The notes under the pieces are model-generated. The model was not told where the DNA came from. It saw only the letters and a list, made by a program, of their open reading frames with translations, and searched no databases. A stretch of DNA of 64,000 nt from an uncultured Croceitalea sp. (GTDB lineage: Bacteria; Bacteroidota; Bacteroidia; Flavobacteriales; Flavobacteriaceae): contig CANLXH010000001.1 in the NCBI GenBank assembly GCA_947495075.1, positions 620,001 to 684,000 on the forward strand, given 5' to 3'. A program made the translations under genes and the position numbers. Within the stretch, counting starts at the first letter, position 1. Every line of letters begins with the position of its first letter. Below, piece by piece: positions 7,881-16,439 of the stretch.

Positions 7881-8960
7881 TTAATGGTTTGCCAGCTCCT
7901 TTAAAATAATATGGTTTACAATACTGTCCGCTATTTCCGAAGTGGTGGCCGTTCCTTTTAAATCCCTTGTTAAATTGCCTTTTGAAGTGGTATGGTTTAT
8001 AGCATCAAGAATATCTTTTGCGGCATCCATTTCACCCAGATGTTCTAACATTAGAGCAGCAGACCATATTTGCCCTATAGGATTAGCTATGTTTTGCCCT
8101 GCAATATCTGGTGCAGAACCATGAATAGGCTCGAACATAGAAGGGAATTCCTTTTCCGGATTTATGTTGCCGCTTCCTCCAAGACCCAGACTTCCCATAA
8201 TTGCACCGCCAAGGTCAGACAATATATCTCCTAACATATTAGTGGTTAAGATAACATCAAAACATTCTGGTTTTAATACGAAACTTGCCGAAGCATTGTC
8301 GATATACATTTTGGAGTACTCCACATCTGGATATTGCTGAGCTACCTCACTAATAATCATATCCCAAAACCCTAATGTATAGATGAGTGTATTAGATTTG
8401 GTAACATTGGTAACCTTATTTCTTCGTTTTCTGGCCAATTTAAAGGCATAGTGAGCAATACGTTCAACGCCCAATCTTGTAACCATACTGGTATCTACGG
8501 CCACACCGTTTGGAGTTTCTGGATATAAAATTTTTCCATTTTGCACAAATTCTCCTTCATTGTTCTCTCTAAGAATAACAAAATCAATATCCTCTTCGGT
8601 TTTGTTCCTTAAAGGACTTTCAACGCCTGAAAAAAGTTTTACCGGTCTATAGTTCACATATTGCTTTAGATCTGTTCGTACTTTAAAGGTATAATCTTTT
8701 GCAGGCAAGGTATCATCAACCATAGGCAATCCAACAGCTCCAAAGAAAATGGCATCAAATTTTTTAAGTTGTTCAATACCGTTACTGGGCATGAATTCCC
8801 CATGCTCCAAATAGTGACCAGCTCCCCAAGAAAAGTTGTCAAAGTTTAACTTAAAACCATGCTTTTCTGCAGTAGCATTTAGTACAGAAACTCCTGCGGG
8901 TACAATTTCATTTCCAATGCCATCACCATTCACCACCGCTATTTTATATTCTCTTGTCAT
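7881..8960 (-). CDS. Tartrate dehydrogenase/3-isopropylmalate dehydrogenase-type oxidoreductase (TtuC-like)
   Basis: A 359-residue member of the beta-decarboxylating dehydrogenase superfamily, closest by eye to tartrate dehydrogenase/decarboxylase (TtuC). It begins YKIAVVNGDGIGNEIVPAG. LRENNEGEF, the catalytic lysine region KVTNVTKSN, the metal-binding DILSDLGGAIMGSLGLGGSGNI and the NAD loop PIHGSAPDIAGQNIANP all match the family. It is the first gene of the minus-strand sugar-acid operon. Such enzymes oxidise 2-hydroxy acids next to a carboxylate, often with loss of CO2. With a DUF1537 kinase it could replace PdxA2-type enzymes in a tetronate pathway (inference). Confidence 0.88.
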   Translation of the reverse strand: MTREYKIAVVNGDGIGNEIVPAGVSVLNATAEKHGFKLNFDNFSWGAGHYLEHGEFMPSNGIEQLKKFDAIFFGAVGLPMVDDTLPAKDYTFKVRTDLKQYVNYRPVKLFSGVESPLRNKTEEDIDFVILRENNEGEFVQNGKILYPETPNGVAVDTSMVTRLGVERIAHYAFKLARKRRNKVTNVTKSNTLIYTLGFWDMIISEVAQQYPDVEYSKMYIDNASASFVLKPECFDVILTTNMLGDILSDLGGAIMGSLGLGGSGNINPEKEFPSMFEPIHGSAPDIAGQNIANPIGQIWSAALMLEHLGEMDAAKDILDAINHTTSKGNLTRDLKGTATTSEIADSIVNHIILKELANH

Positions 8961-8980
8961 TATTATATATTTTAAATATT

Positions 8981-9107
8981 AATTTGCAAATTTTTGCACA
9001 AAATGTGTAAGTAATTAGCTATTTTATTAAATTATTGCGAATATATTTACTATTTGAAATATAATTTATTTAAAAATATTTTATTTGCGCAAATTTTTGC
9101 GCAATTT
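8981..9107. promoter_or_regulatory. Divergent promoter region with repeated TTGCGCAA-type operators
   Basis: Between the TtuC-like gene and lacI there are two exact palindromes TTGCGCAA (9085-9092 and 9097-9104, 12 bases apart). A related pair lies near 8981-9004 (TTTGCAAA followed by TTTTTGCACAAAA). Both clusters share CAAATTTTTGC at their core, so the same double site seems to be present once near each divergent gene. Palindromes centred on CG are typical LacI-family operators. Binding by the neighbouring LacI protein is inferred. Confidence 0.6.
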
Positions 9108-9119
9108 AATTAAGTCTGA

Positions 9120-10169
9120 ATTATCGATTCAAAGGTTACATTAAAGGATATTGCTGAGCAGTTGGAGATTTCCATATCTACCGTATCTAGAGCGCTAAAA
9201 AACAACCCTAGAATTGGTGACTTTACTAGGGAAAAGGTTATTCGTAAGGCACGGGAAATGGGTTATTTTCATGATATACGTTTTGATCTTCAAAATAGGG
9301 AGCGTTCTAATTTAATTGGTGTTATTGTTCCCAGTATTCGTTATCATCTCTATGCCAGTGCCATCAGTGGTATGGAAGCTACTTTAGAAAAAAAAGGCAT
9401 GCATCTAGTGGTATGCCAATCCAACGAGTCTTATGAGCGTGAAAAGGTACTTATTGAAAAACTATTGCTAATGGGAGTAAATGGTATTATTATTTCCATA
9501 GCCAGTGAGACCCGGAATTTTTTTCATTTTGAAAAAATAAAACAAAATGGGATTCCTTTGGTCTTTTTTAACCGCGAATGTAATGAGGTGAACACCCATA
9601 AGGTAACTATTGATAACCGAAGGGCAGCTTGTGAGGCTGTGGAACATTTAATTTCTGTAGGTTGTAAGAGAATAGCTTACTTAGGTGGTCCGGAAGTACT
9701 TCAAATCAATGCGGAACGCATCATCGGATATAAAATGGCATTAAGAAACGCAAATCTTCCTATTGATGAAAGGCATATTGTATTCAGCCGGTTTGATAGG
9801 CAAAGTACACTCACTGCTGCTAGGCAAATTTTATACACTCCAGATTATCCAGATGGAATACTCACCTTTAGCGATCAGATTGCCGTAAGTGTGATGTTGG
9901 CAGCGAAAGAAAGGGGTATTACTATGCCCAAAGAACTTTCGGTAATTGGTTTTAATAATGAACCAGTAGATGAATTTTTAGAACCTTCATTAACCAGTAT
10001 AGAACAACCAGGTTTTGCCATGGGAGCAACCGCTGCAAAAATGTTACTCCAACGTTCTACAGAATTAAAGGATGACTATGAAAAAAGAATATTAAAATCA
10101 TATTTAGTGGTCCGTAATTCTACCAATAGGAATAAAAGTAGTGAAATGAAAACCATTAGATCTCAATAG
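9120..10169 (+). CDS. LacI family transcriptional regulator of the sugar-acid operon
   Basis: The LacI headpiece reads KVTLKDIAEQLEISISTVSRALKNNPRIGDFTREKV, then a hinge and a periplasmic-binding-protein-like effector domain (NLIGVIVPSIRYHLYASAISG ... GILTFSDQIAVSVMLAA ... SVIGFNNEPVDEFLEPSLTSI). The first half of the helix-turn-helix lies upstream of the nearest conventional start (TTG at 9162). The frame is open back to a TGA at 9117-9119 and contains no ATG, GTG or TTG before 9162. Translation most likely starts at ATT 9120 or ATC 9123, giving about 349 residues. Starting at TTG would lose the conserved T-L-K-D-I-A segment. It diverges from the sugar-acid operon and probably represses it. 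Confidence 0.85.
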   Translation: MIDSKVTLKDIAEQLEISISTVSRALKNNPRIGDFTREKVIRKAREMGYFHDIRFDLQNRERSNLIGVIVPSIRYHLYASAISGMEATLEKKGMHLVVCQSNESYEREKVLIEKLLLMGVNGIIISIASETRNFFHFEKIKQNGIPLVFFNRECNEVNTHKVTIDNRRAACEAVEHLISVGCKRIAYLGGPEVLQINAERIIGYKMALRNANLPIDERHIVFSRFDRQSTLTAARQILYTPDYPDGILTFSDQIAVSVMLAAKERGITMPKELSVIGFNNEPVDEFLEPSLTSIEQPGFAMGATAAKMLLQRSTELKDDYEKRILKSYLVVRNSTNRNKSSEMKTIRSQ

Positions 10170-10263
10170 TGCAGGTTAAGCAAGGAAAAAAAGGTGGTAG
10201 AATTTGGTTGGTAATCAATAAGTTAAACTTGTTGAAAATTCTAAAATTTCCTTTATGCAATTA

Positions 10264-10277
10264 TTACCCCCCTAATC
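10264..10277 (+). promoter_or_regulatory. Candidate PUL regulator site upstream of DUF5060 gene
   Basis: ATTACCCCCCTAAT stands out in an AT-rich 250-base gap and matches the motif found before susC, GH88, PL8, kduI and the 1132 beta-helix gene. It is about 145 bases upstream of the start codon at 10422. Function is inferred from recurrence only. Confidence 0.35.
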
Positions 10278-10421
10278 TGAACGCTTTAAAACCCACTACC
10301 CAAATCACTTCTATTTATTTTTGAATAGGAACAAAAACACCATAGGTTAAGTTTTCCATATGGTTGCGGCCCTACCATCTGGGTTTCCAGAGTAGCATAA
10401 ATAACTATCATTTAAGATTCC

Positions 10422-13397
10422 ATGAACCAAAAAATCTGTTTTTTTCAATTGCCACATGTTACCATATCTGCAAAAGTAGATAGTGGGTTACTTTCCTTTT
10501 TTTTATGGATGATCTTTTTCATCACTTCTATCGCAACAGCCCAGCAGACCGTCAATTTTGATACGACAAACGGAACAATTGTGGTTGAAGCAGAAGATTT
10601 TAAAGCGCAAACAAAAGATGGTGTTAGAAAATGGTATTTGGCAACGGATACTACTCCGACTATCGATGCGATAACCCCTTTGAGAGATGCCAGTAATCAA
10701 AATTATATTGAAATTTTGCCAGATACCAGACAAACTCATGATGACAAGCTGATTCAAGGTGAAAATTTTAGTAATGAGCCTGGAGAGCTTGCCATAATAG
10801 ATTACCCTATCAACATTTCCGAACCAGGGAGGTATTATGTATGGGTACGAGCTTATAGTACCGGTACCGAAGATAACGGCGTTCATGTAGGTATTGATGG
10901 AGATTGGCCCCAATCCGGTAAGCGAATGCAATGGTGCCAAGGAAAGAATGCTTGGACCTGGAGTAACAGACAACGAACCTTAGAACGCCATTGTGGCATT
11001 CCTGGCCTTATTTATTTAGATATCGATAATGCAGGGGAACATACTATCCAGTTTAGTATGCGAGAAGATGGTTTTAGAATGGATCAATGGATATTGACCA
11101 AAGATGCCGATTTTAACCCTGAAGATCAACCCACATCCCAACAAAATCTTTTTGAAATTGCCACTACTGTGCATCCAACTGCTCAAGTTTTTAGAGCACA
11201 CGAATTCAAGAATCTTAAAAATGAGTTCTACAGAGATCGAAACTGGTTGGGGATACGACCGGAAGATTATCAAGAAGCCCAAGCATATACCCTATTTAAG
11301 GGAGCTTCTGGAAAGTATGATGTGGTATTGTTTACCGTAGGTGAAAATGATGGACGTTCTGTTTATAATGTTTTAGTCAACAGTACCTCCAATACTAGAT
11401 TTAGGACACCCTTAAGCAGTACAGCTTTTGAAGAGGGTCTGGCATTTACCAAAGTGTATGATAACCTATTACTTAAAACGAACGATACCCTCGCCGTACA
11501 TGCGCAAATAAAAAGTAGAGATGGTAAAGAATATAGTAGAGGAAGATGGAGTGGCCTTGTTTTGGTAAATGCGAACAAGGGAAAAGAACTCCTTGTTGAC
11601 ATGAAATATGACATTGCTCAGCGTACCAATGTTCATATAACCAAGAAACTTCAAAAGTGGCACAAGGTAACCCTCACGTTTGATGGTCCAGAAAGCTCAG
11701 AACATGATGACTTTAACCCTTTTATGAATTATCGCATGAATGTTGTGTTTACGCACAATACCTCTGGAAAAACCTATAAAGTGCCTGGTTATTTCGCAGC
11801 GGATGGGGATGCGGGGATGACATCAGCAGATTCTGGTAACAAATGGCGTGTACACTTTACTCCAGATGAAATAGGAGAATGGTCCTATAGTGTTGATTTT
11901 AGAAAAGGCACATGGACTGCGGTTAGTGCTAAGTTAGATACAGGTCTTAGTGGTGGTTTTATGGATGGAGCTACCGGTAGTTTTATGGTTTCTGAAAGTA
12001 ATAAAACAGGAGTAGACTTTAGAGCTCGAGGACGATTGCAGTATGTAGGTGAGCGTTATCTTAAATTTGCCGAAGATGAAACATACTTTCTAAAGCAAGG
12101 TCCAGACGCCCCGGAAAACTTCCTATCCTTTAAAGATTTTGACGGTACCCAACACACAGACGAACACAAGGACCATATGGTTAAAACTTGGGAACCACAT
12201 TTGATTGATTGGAAAAAGAAAGATCCAACATGGCAAAACGGTAAAGGGAAAGCCATTATAGGTGCACTCAACTATTTGGCATCCAAAGAGCTTAATTCGG
12301 TTTCTTTCTTAACGAATAATATTATGGGCGATGATCAAAATGTATTCCCCTACATAGCTTATGATGTCTATGATAGGTTTGATGTGTCCAAGTTGGACCA
12401 ATGGGAAATTGTCTTTGACCATGCCCAAAAGAAAGGGCTCTTTCTTCATTTTAAATTGTTTGAAGAAGAAAATCAGGGTCTTTTAGACAATGGTGGTGTA
12501 GGTGCGTTTCGCAAACTTTACTTTAGAGAGTTGATTGCTCGTTTTGGTCATCATTTGGCTTTAAATTGGAATTTGGGAGAGGAAAATGGAGAATGGCTTA
12601 CCAGACACGTAACACCACCACAAGAAACTGAGCAAAGATTGGCAATGGCTAGGTATTTTAAAAGAAATGACCCTTATCACCATCATCTTGTCATTCATAA
12701 TGGTATTTCTTACGATGATCTCTTAGGACCCGAAAGTGGTCTTACAGGACCTTCAGTACAAACACATAAAAGTGATTTTAGAGAAGTACACCATGAGACC
12801 CTCCATTGGATAAATGCATCTGAGAAAGCAGGTCACCCTTGGGCCGTTGCCGTAGATGAACCCGGAGACGCACAACATGCACTATTGCCTGATAATGAGA
12901 ATCCAAATCATGATAAGGCAAGAAAGAATGCCCTGTGGGGAACCCTTATGGCTGGGGGTTGGGGAAATGAATGGTATTTTGGTTACAAACATGAGCATTC
13001 AGATTTAAGCTGTCAGGACTACCGCTCTCGAGATTTGTTTTGGGATCAAGCAGCAAATGCTATACGTTTTTTTAAGAATAATACTATTCCTTACTGGCAG
13101 ATGGAAAATAGGAACGATTTAGTAGGCAATCTAAATAATGAGAATACCGTATACTGTTTGGCTAAAGAGAATGGTATCTATTTAATTTATTTGAACTCCG
13201 TATCTCGCGCCAACCTTGACCTTTCTCATACGACGCATCATTATGAAGTATTTTGGTTCAACCCAAAAAAAGGTGGGGATTTGCTAAAATCAAACATCAA
13301 GAAAGTTGTTGGAGGGGATAAAGTGGATTTAGGACGACCACCACGCAAAAAAGAACAAGATTGGATAATCTTGTTAAGACGAATGGACAATTATTAA
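10422..13397 (+). CDS. Secreted CBM6-like/DUF5060 putative glycoside hydrolase
   Basis: A 991-residue exported protein. The hydrophobic signal is at residues 22-40 (FFLWMIFFITSIATA|QQ), and an internal ATG at residue 30 is another possible start. Residues of about 45-225 resemble a carbohydrate-binding beta-sandwich (VEAEDF ... YYVWVRAYS). About 410-520 fits DUF5060 (KVTLTFDGPESSE, GYFAADGDAGMTSADSGNKW). A TIM-barrel-like region follows (about 540-900, PENFLSFKDFDGT). In it LNWNLGEENGEW (E720/E721) and AVAVDEPGD (E813) look like the acid and nucleophile pair of a clan GH-A type enzyme. The C-terminus (HHYEVFWFNPKKGGDLL) resembles the small beta-domain that follows DUF4038-type barrels. The substrate is unknown; a PUL glycosidase is likely. 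Confidence 0.75.
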   Translation: MNQKICFFQLPHVTISAKVDSGLLSFFLWMIFFITSIATAQQTVNFDTTNGTIVVEAEDFKAQTKDGVRKWYLATDTTPTIDAITPLRDASNQNYIEILPDTRQTHDDKLIQGENFSNEPGELAIIDYPINISEPGRYYVWVRAYSTGTEDNGVHVGIDGDWPQSGKRMQWCQGKNAWTWSNRQRTLERHCGIPGLIYLDIDNAGEHTIQFSMREDGFRMDQWILTKDADFNPEDQPTSQQNLFEIATTVHPTAQVFRAHEFKNLKNEFYRDRNWLGIRPEDYQEAQAYTLFKGASGKYDVVLFTVGENDGRSVYNVLVNSTSNTRFRTPLSSTAFEEGLAFTKVYDNLLLKTNDTLAVHAQIKSRDGKEYSRGRWSGLVLVNANKGKELLVDMKYDIAQRTNVHITKKLQKWHKVTLTFDGPESSEHDDFNPFMNYRMNVVFTHNTSGKTYKVPGYFAADGDAGMTSADSGNKWRVHFTPDEIGEWSYSVDFRKGTWTAVSAKLDTGLSGGFMDGATGSFMVSESNKTGVDFRARGRLQYVGERYLKFAEDETYFLKQGPDAPENFLSFKDFDGTQHTDEHKDHMVKTWEPHLIDWKKKDPTWQNGKGKAIIGALNYLASKELNSVSFLTNNIMGDDQNVFPYIAYDVYDRFDVSKLDQWEIVFDHAQKKGLFLHFKLFEEENQGLLDNGGVGAFRKLYFRELIARFGHHLALNWNLGEENGEWLTRHVTPPQETEQRLAMARYFKRNDPYHHHLVIHNGISYDDLLGPESGLTGPSVQTHKSDFREVHHETLHWINASEKAGHPWAVAVDEPGDAQHALLPDNENPNHDKARKNALWGTLMAGGWGNEWYFGYKHEHSDLSCQDYRSRDLFWDQAANAIRFFKNNTIPYWQMENRNDLVGNLNNENTVYCLAKENGIYLIYLNSVSRANLDLSHTTHHYEVFWFNPKKGGDLLKSNIKKVVGGDKVDLGRPPRKKEQDWIILLRRMDNY

Positions 13398-13550
13398 GGT
13401 GCCTTTTTAGGATAGGATAGCAGTGGTAAAACAAGCTTTAGAATAACTAGAGAAGCATATTGTACAAACCGATTCTAGCAAAAGACCTCACATGTGGTAG
13501 CATTATAAAAACAGAAAATGATAACCAGACAATATAAAAATAGTAACTCA

Positions 13551-14414
13551 ATGGATTTCAAGATTTTTACCCGTATTCTCCCAATAGTCGTTCCTTTTAT
13601 ATTTTTTACTTGTAAAACCGCTAAAAAGGAAGATACAGCAGGTCAACCCGATATTAATGATACGGTCTATACAGTACTTTACAATGGAAAAAACATGGAC
13701 AATTGGAATATTATATGCCGCAAAGAGGGTCGTGAACTTCCAGAACGAGTATTTACTGCGGGCGATAAGGGCGAAATGCATGTATTCAAGGATTTTAAAG
13801 ATGGCTATGGATCGGTAACAAATAAAAATGAAACGCATTGCATGTTCTTTACCAAAGAAAAATACAGTAAGTTCAGTTTTAAATTTGAGTATAAATGGGG
13901 TACTAAGAAGTTCAATAATTTTGACCAGTTCCAGTATGATGCTGGGCTTTATTTTCATGTTTATGATGTTAAGATATGGCCAAAAGGAATAGAGTACCAA
14001 GTACGTTACAACCATTTGGAAAATAGAAATCATACTGGAGATATCTGGAATTCAGGAGCATCTTTTGATTGGGTGGCAGATAACAGTATTACAGATCCAA
14101 AGTTAAGAACTTACTTGCCTAAAGTCGAAGGAGGCCAACAGCAAGAACGCAGACCAAACGAACATAGAGCCTACAAAAATGCGATATATAATGGTCTAAA
14201 TGGAAAATGGAACCAATGTGAGGTTATTGTTATGGGCGATAAATATGCTGTTTTTAAACTTAATGGAAAAGTGGTCAACGTACTCACCAACCTAAGCCAC
14301 AAAGAAGGTTATATTGGATTACAAGCTGAAACAGCTGAGATTTTTTATAGGGATATCAAGATTAAAAGAATCGATGAAGAACTACCAATAAACACCTTTC
14401 TTAATCAAAGATAA
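13551..14414 (+). CDS. DUF1080 (3-keto-disaccharide hydrolase-like) lipoprotein
   Basis: The ATG at 13551 gives a 287-residue protein with a clear lipoprotein signal (VVPFIFFT|C21). The frame is open to an earlier ATG at 13518, which would place 11 extra residues before the signal. The mature part has the concanavalin-like DUF1080 fold: YNGKNMDNWNI near the start, SFKFEYKWG, DAGLYFHV, and WNQCEVIVMGDKYAVFKLNGKVVN ... GYIGLQAE near the end. Family members hydrolyse or eliminate 3-keto-glycosides made by Gfo/Idh/MocA-type oxidoreductases, or act as carbohydrate-binding modules. It lies 120 bases after the DUF5060 gene on the same strand and probably belongs to its transcription unit. No specific substrate can be named. 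Confidence 0.8.
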   Translation: MDFKIFTRILPIVVPFIFFTCKTAKKEDTAGQPDINDTVYTVLYNGKNMDNWNIICRKEGRELPERVFTAGDKGEMHVFKDFKDGYGSVTNKNETHCMFFTKEKYSKFSFKFEYKWGTKKFNNFDQFQYDAGLYFHVYDVKIWPKGIEYQVRYNHLENRNHTGDIWNSGASFDWVADNSITDPKLRTYLPKVEGGQQQERRPNEHRAYKNAIYNGLNGKWNQCEVIVMGDKYAVFKLNGKVVNVLTNLSHKEGYIGLQAETAEIFYRDIKIKRIDEELPINTFLNQR

Positions 14415-14817
14415 TTCCTGTTGCATACGTTACATAGTCTTTGCAGACTTAACAAAAAAACCAAACCATTCAAAAATAAAATTTTATGAATAAGCTGCTT
14501 ATATATACCTCATCACTTTATTTATCATAAATCCTTTTATGGTTTTCTGGCACCTTGAATATATACTCAGAATGGCAATTTGATAGCTTTGAATATAAAT
14601 ACACAATCAAATGCTGAAACGAGTTTGGAATAACGCAACCTCCAAAGCATTGTTATTGTAAAATACACTATGGATAAAACAAGCTTTTTTATGCTTGAAT
14701 ACTGTTTAGTATCATGAAAAATAGATTCTATTAAAAATCTCTCTAAGGCGATTACCATTCAATTTTACCATTGTTTACCTAACTAAAGAAAGAAGGTCAA
14801 CGAAACCTGATTTTTTA
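14415..14817. other. Convergent intergenic region
   Basis: This 403-base AT-rich gap lies between the ends of two convergent transcription units (DUF1080 gene, plus strand; sodium symporter gene, minus strand). A weak hairpin (AGTCT, TTGC, AGACT) lies about 30 bases after the DUF1080 stop and is followed by an A-rich, not T-rich, stretch, so I do not call it a terminator. A 63-codon open stretch on the minus strand looks like chance sequence. Confidence 0.4.
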
Positions 14818-16434
14818 CTACCCTTTAAAATAAACTAACACTGAAATTACCATAACCAACAATAGCACGGAAAGTATGGCATCAATTCTAGAAAAACTGT
14901 TGGATGCCAATTTTTTGTCCTTTGTAGTCAACGTTCCCAACGAAAGTCCTTTAATACTAGCATAATCTGGAGGTGTGGTTATAAAACTCGTGCTTACACA
15001 GATAAATATGGAAAAAAGGAACATAAAAATAGCCATATGCGCAAAATTTATTGTGGCAAAGGACAGTAAGACACCATGGAGGCTGTCTTTATAGATTTCT
15101 GCTAAAATTCTAAGTGCAGCAATAACCAATCCAGAAAAAAGAGTTACAATAGCGGCTTTTGAATTGGTTCTTTTCCAAAGAATGCCTAATAAGAATACGG
15201 CTGTTATTGGTGGAGCGATGTAGGATTGTACACTCTGCAGATATTGATATAACACACCGCCTCCAATCTTCTCCATTATTGGAATCCAAATAATACCTAA
15301 AAGGACTACTATAGCCGTGGCGAACTTACCTACGCGTAACAGTTTTTTTTCCTCGGTATGGGGTCTCAATTTTTTATAGATGTCGATGGTAAACAAGGTA
15401 GAACACGAATTAAAGACCGAAGCGAGCGAACTCATCAAAGCAGCCATTAGGCCCCCAGCGACAAGTCCTTTCAGTCCAACAGGTAATAGTGTTTTTACTA
15501 GTATCGGAAAAACTTCATCACTTTTTTCGTAGCTGAGCACTCCTTGTTTTGCTAAGGCAAAGGCAATGATTCCTGGAATCAGAAAAATGAAAATCGGTAA
15601 TAATTTAAGATATGCTCCAAAAATTGCCCCACGCCGTCCAATTTTAATATTGTTTGCGGCCAAAGTCCTTTGCACGATATATTGATCCGTACACCAATAC
15701 CAAATCCCTACAATGGTTCCACCAATCAGCATCCCAGTCCAAGGAAAGTCAGGGTCAGAAATTGGTCGCCACATATTAAAATGCTCACTCCCAGCTACCT
15801 GCCGAAGTTCACTCCAACCCCCAACTTTTTCCAATCCAAGATAGGTAATGGTCAAAGAACCCGCAATAAGAATTACGGTTTGTAATGTTTCTGTGTAGAT
15901 TACTGCTTTCATTCCACCAATAATGGTGTATGCGCCTGTAAAAAGTACAATGCCTATGGCACCATACCAAAATGGGATACCCAGAAGTTCGGAAACCACA
16001 ATACCACCAGCATAGATTGTAACGGATACTTTAGTAATTACATAACCTATTAAAGAAAATATAGATAAGAACCATCTTGATCTACTGTCAAATCGTTTTT
16101 CCAAAAACTCTGGCATTGTAAACGCATTGCTCCTAAAGTAAAAGGGAAGAAAGAGCCAGCCCAACAATAGAACAATCCAGGCGTGCAGCTCGTAATGTGC
16201 CATCGGCATTCCTGATTCTGCTCCAGTTCCGGCGAGGCCTACCACATGTTCTGAACCAATATTGGAAGCAAAAATAGAGGCTCCTATCACAAACCAACCA
16301 ACATTACGTCCGGCAAGAAAATAATCTTCCGTATTTTTATTTTTTTGTAGCACCACCCATACTGCTACTGCGATAAGGGCGAAAAGATAAGCGCCGAGTA
16401 CCCACCAATCTGCGGTTTCCAATATTGATTTCAT
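14818..16434 (-). CDS. Sodium/solute symporter, SSS family (sugar type)
   Basis: A 538-residue inner-membrane protein with about 14 hydrophobic helices. The opening DWWVLGAYLFALIAVAVWVVLQKNKNTEDYFLAGRNVGWFVIGASIFASNIGSEHVVGLAG is typical of the SGLT-like branch (SLC5). IWYWCTDQYIVQRTLAANN and ALMSSLASVFNSCSTLFTIDIYKKLRP are the family's conserved sodium-site regions. It is the last gene of the 14-gene minus-strand operon, five bases after xylose isomerase, which suggests xylose or another released monosaccharide as cargo. Sodium-driven uptake fits a marine organism. Confidence 0.9.
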   Translation of the reverse strand: MKSILETADWWVLGAYLFALIAVAVWVVLQKNKNTEDYFLAGRNVGWFVIGASIFASNIGSEHVVGLAGTGAESGMPMAHYELHAWIVLLLGWLFLPFYFRSNAFTMPEFLEKRFDSRSRWFLSIFSLIGYVITKVSVTIYAGGIVVSELLGIPFWYGAIGIVLFTGAYTIIGGMKAVIYTETLQTVILIAGSLTITYLGLEKVGGWSELRQVAGSEHFNMWRPISDPDFPWTGMLIGGTIVGIWYWCTDQYIVQRTLAANNIKIGRRGAIFGAYLKLLPIFIFLIPGIIAFALAKQGVLSYEKSDEVFPILVKTLLPVGLKGLVAGGLMAALMSSLASVFNSCSTLFTIDIYKKLRPHTEEKKLLRVGKFATAIVVLLGIIWIPIMEKIGGGVLYQYLQSVQSYIAPPITAVFLLGILWKRTNSKAAIVTLFSGLVIAALRILAEIYKDSLHGVLLSFATINFAHMAIFMFLFSIFICVSTSFITTPPDYASIKGLSLGTLTTKDKKLASNSFSRIDAILSVLLLVMVISVLVYFKG

Positions 16435-16439
16435 AGATT

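Noticed and set aside
9162-10169. LacI gene starting at TTG 9162
   Set aside because: This would remove the first helix of the conserved DNA-binding headpiece, which is encoded in frame directly upstream.
14441-14475. Hairpin after the DUF1080 gene as a terminator
   Set aside because: The stem is only five base pairs and is followed by A's instead of T's on the coding strand.
14567-14758. 63-codon minus-strand open frame in the convergent gap
   Set aside because: No recognisable family, no ribosome binding site and AT-driven composition; considered chance.
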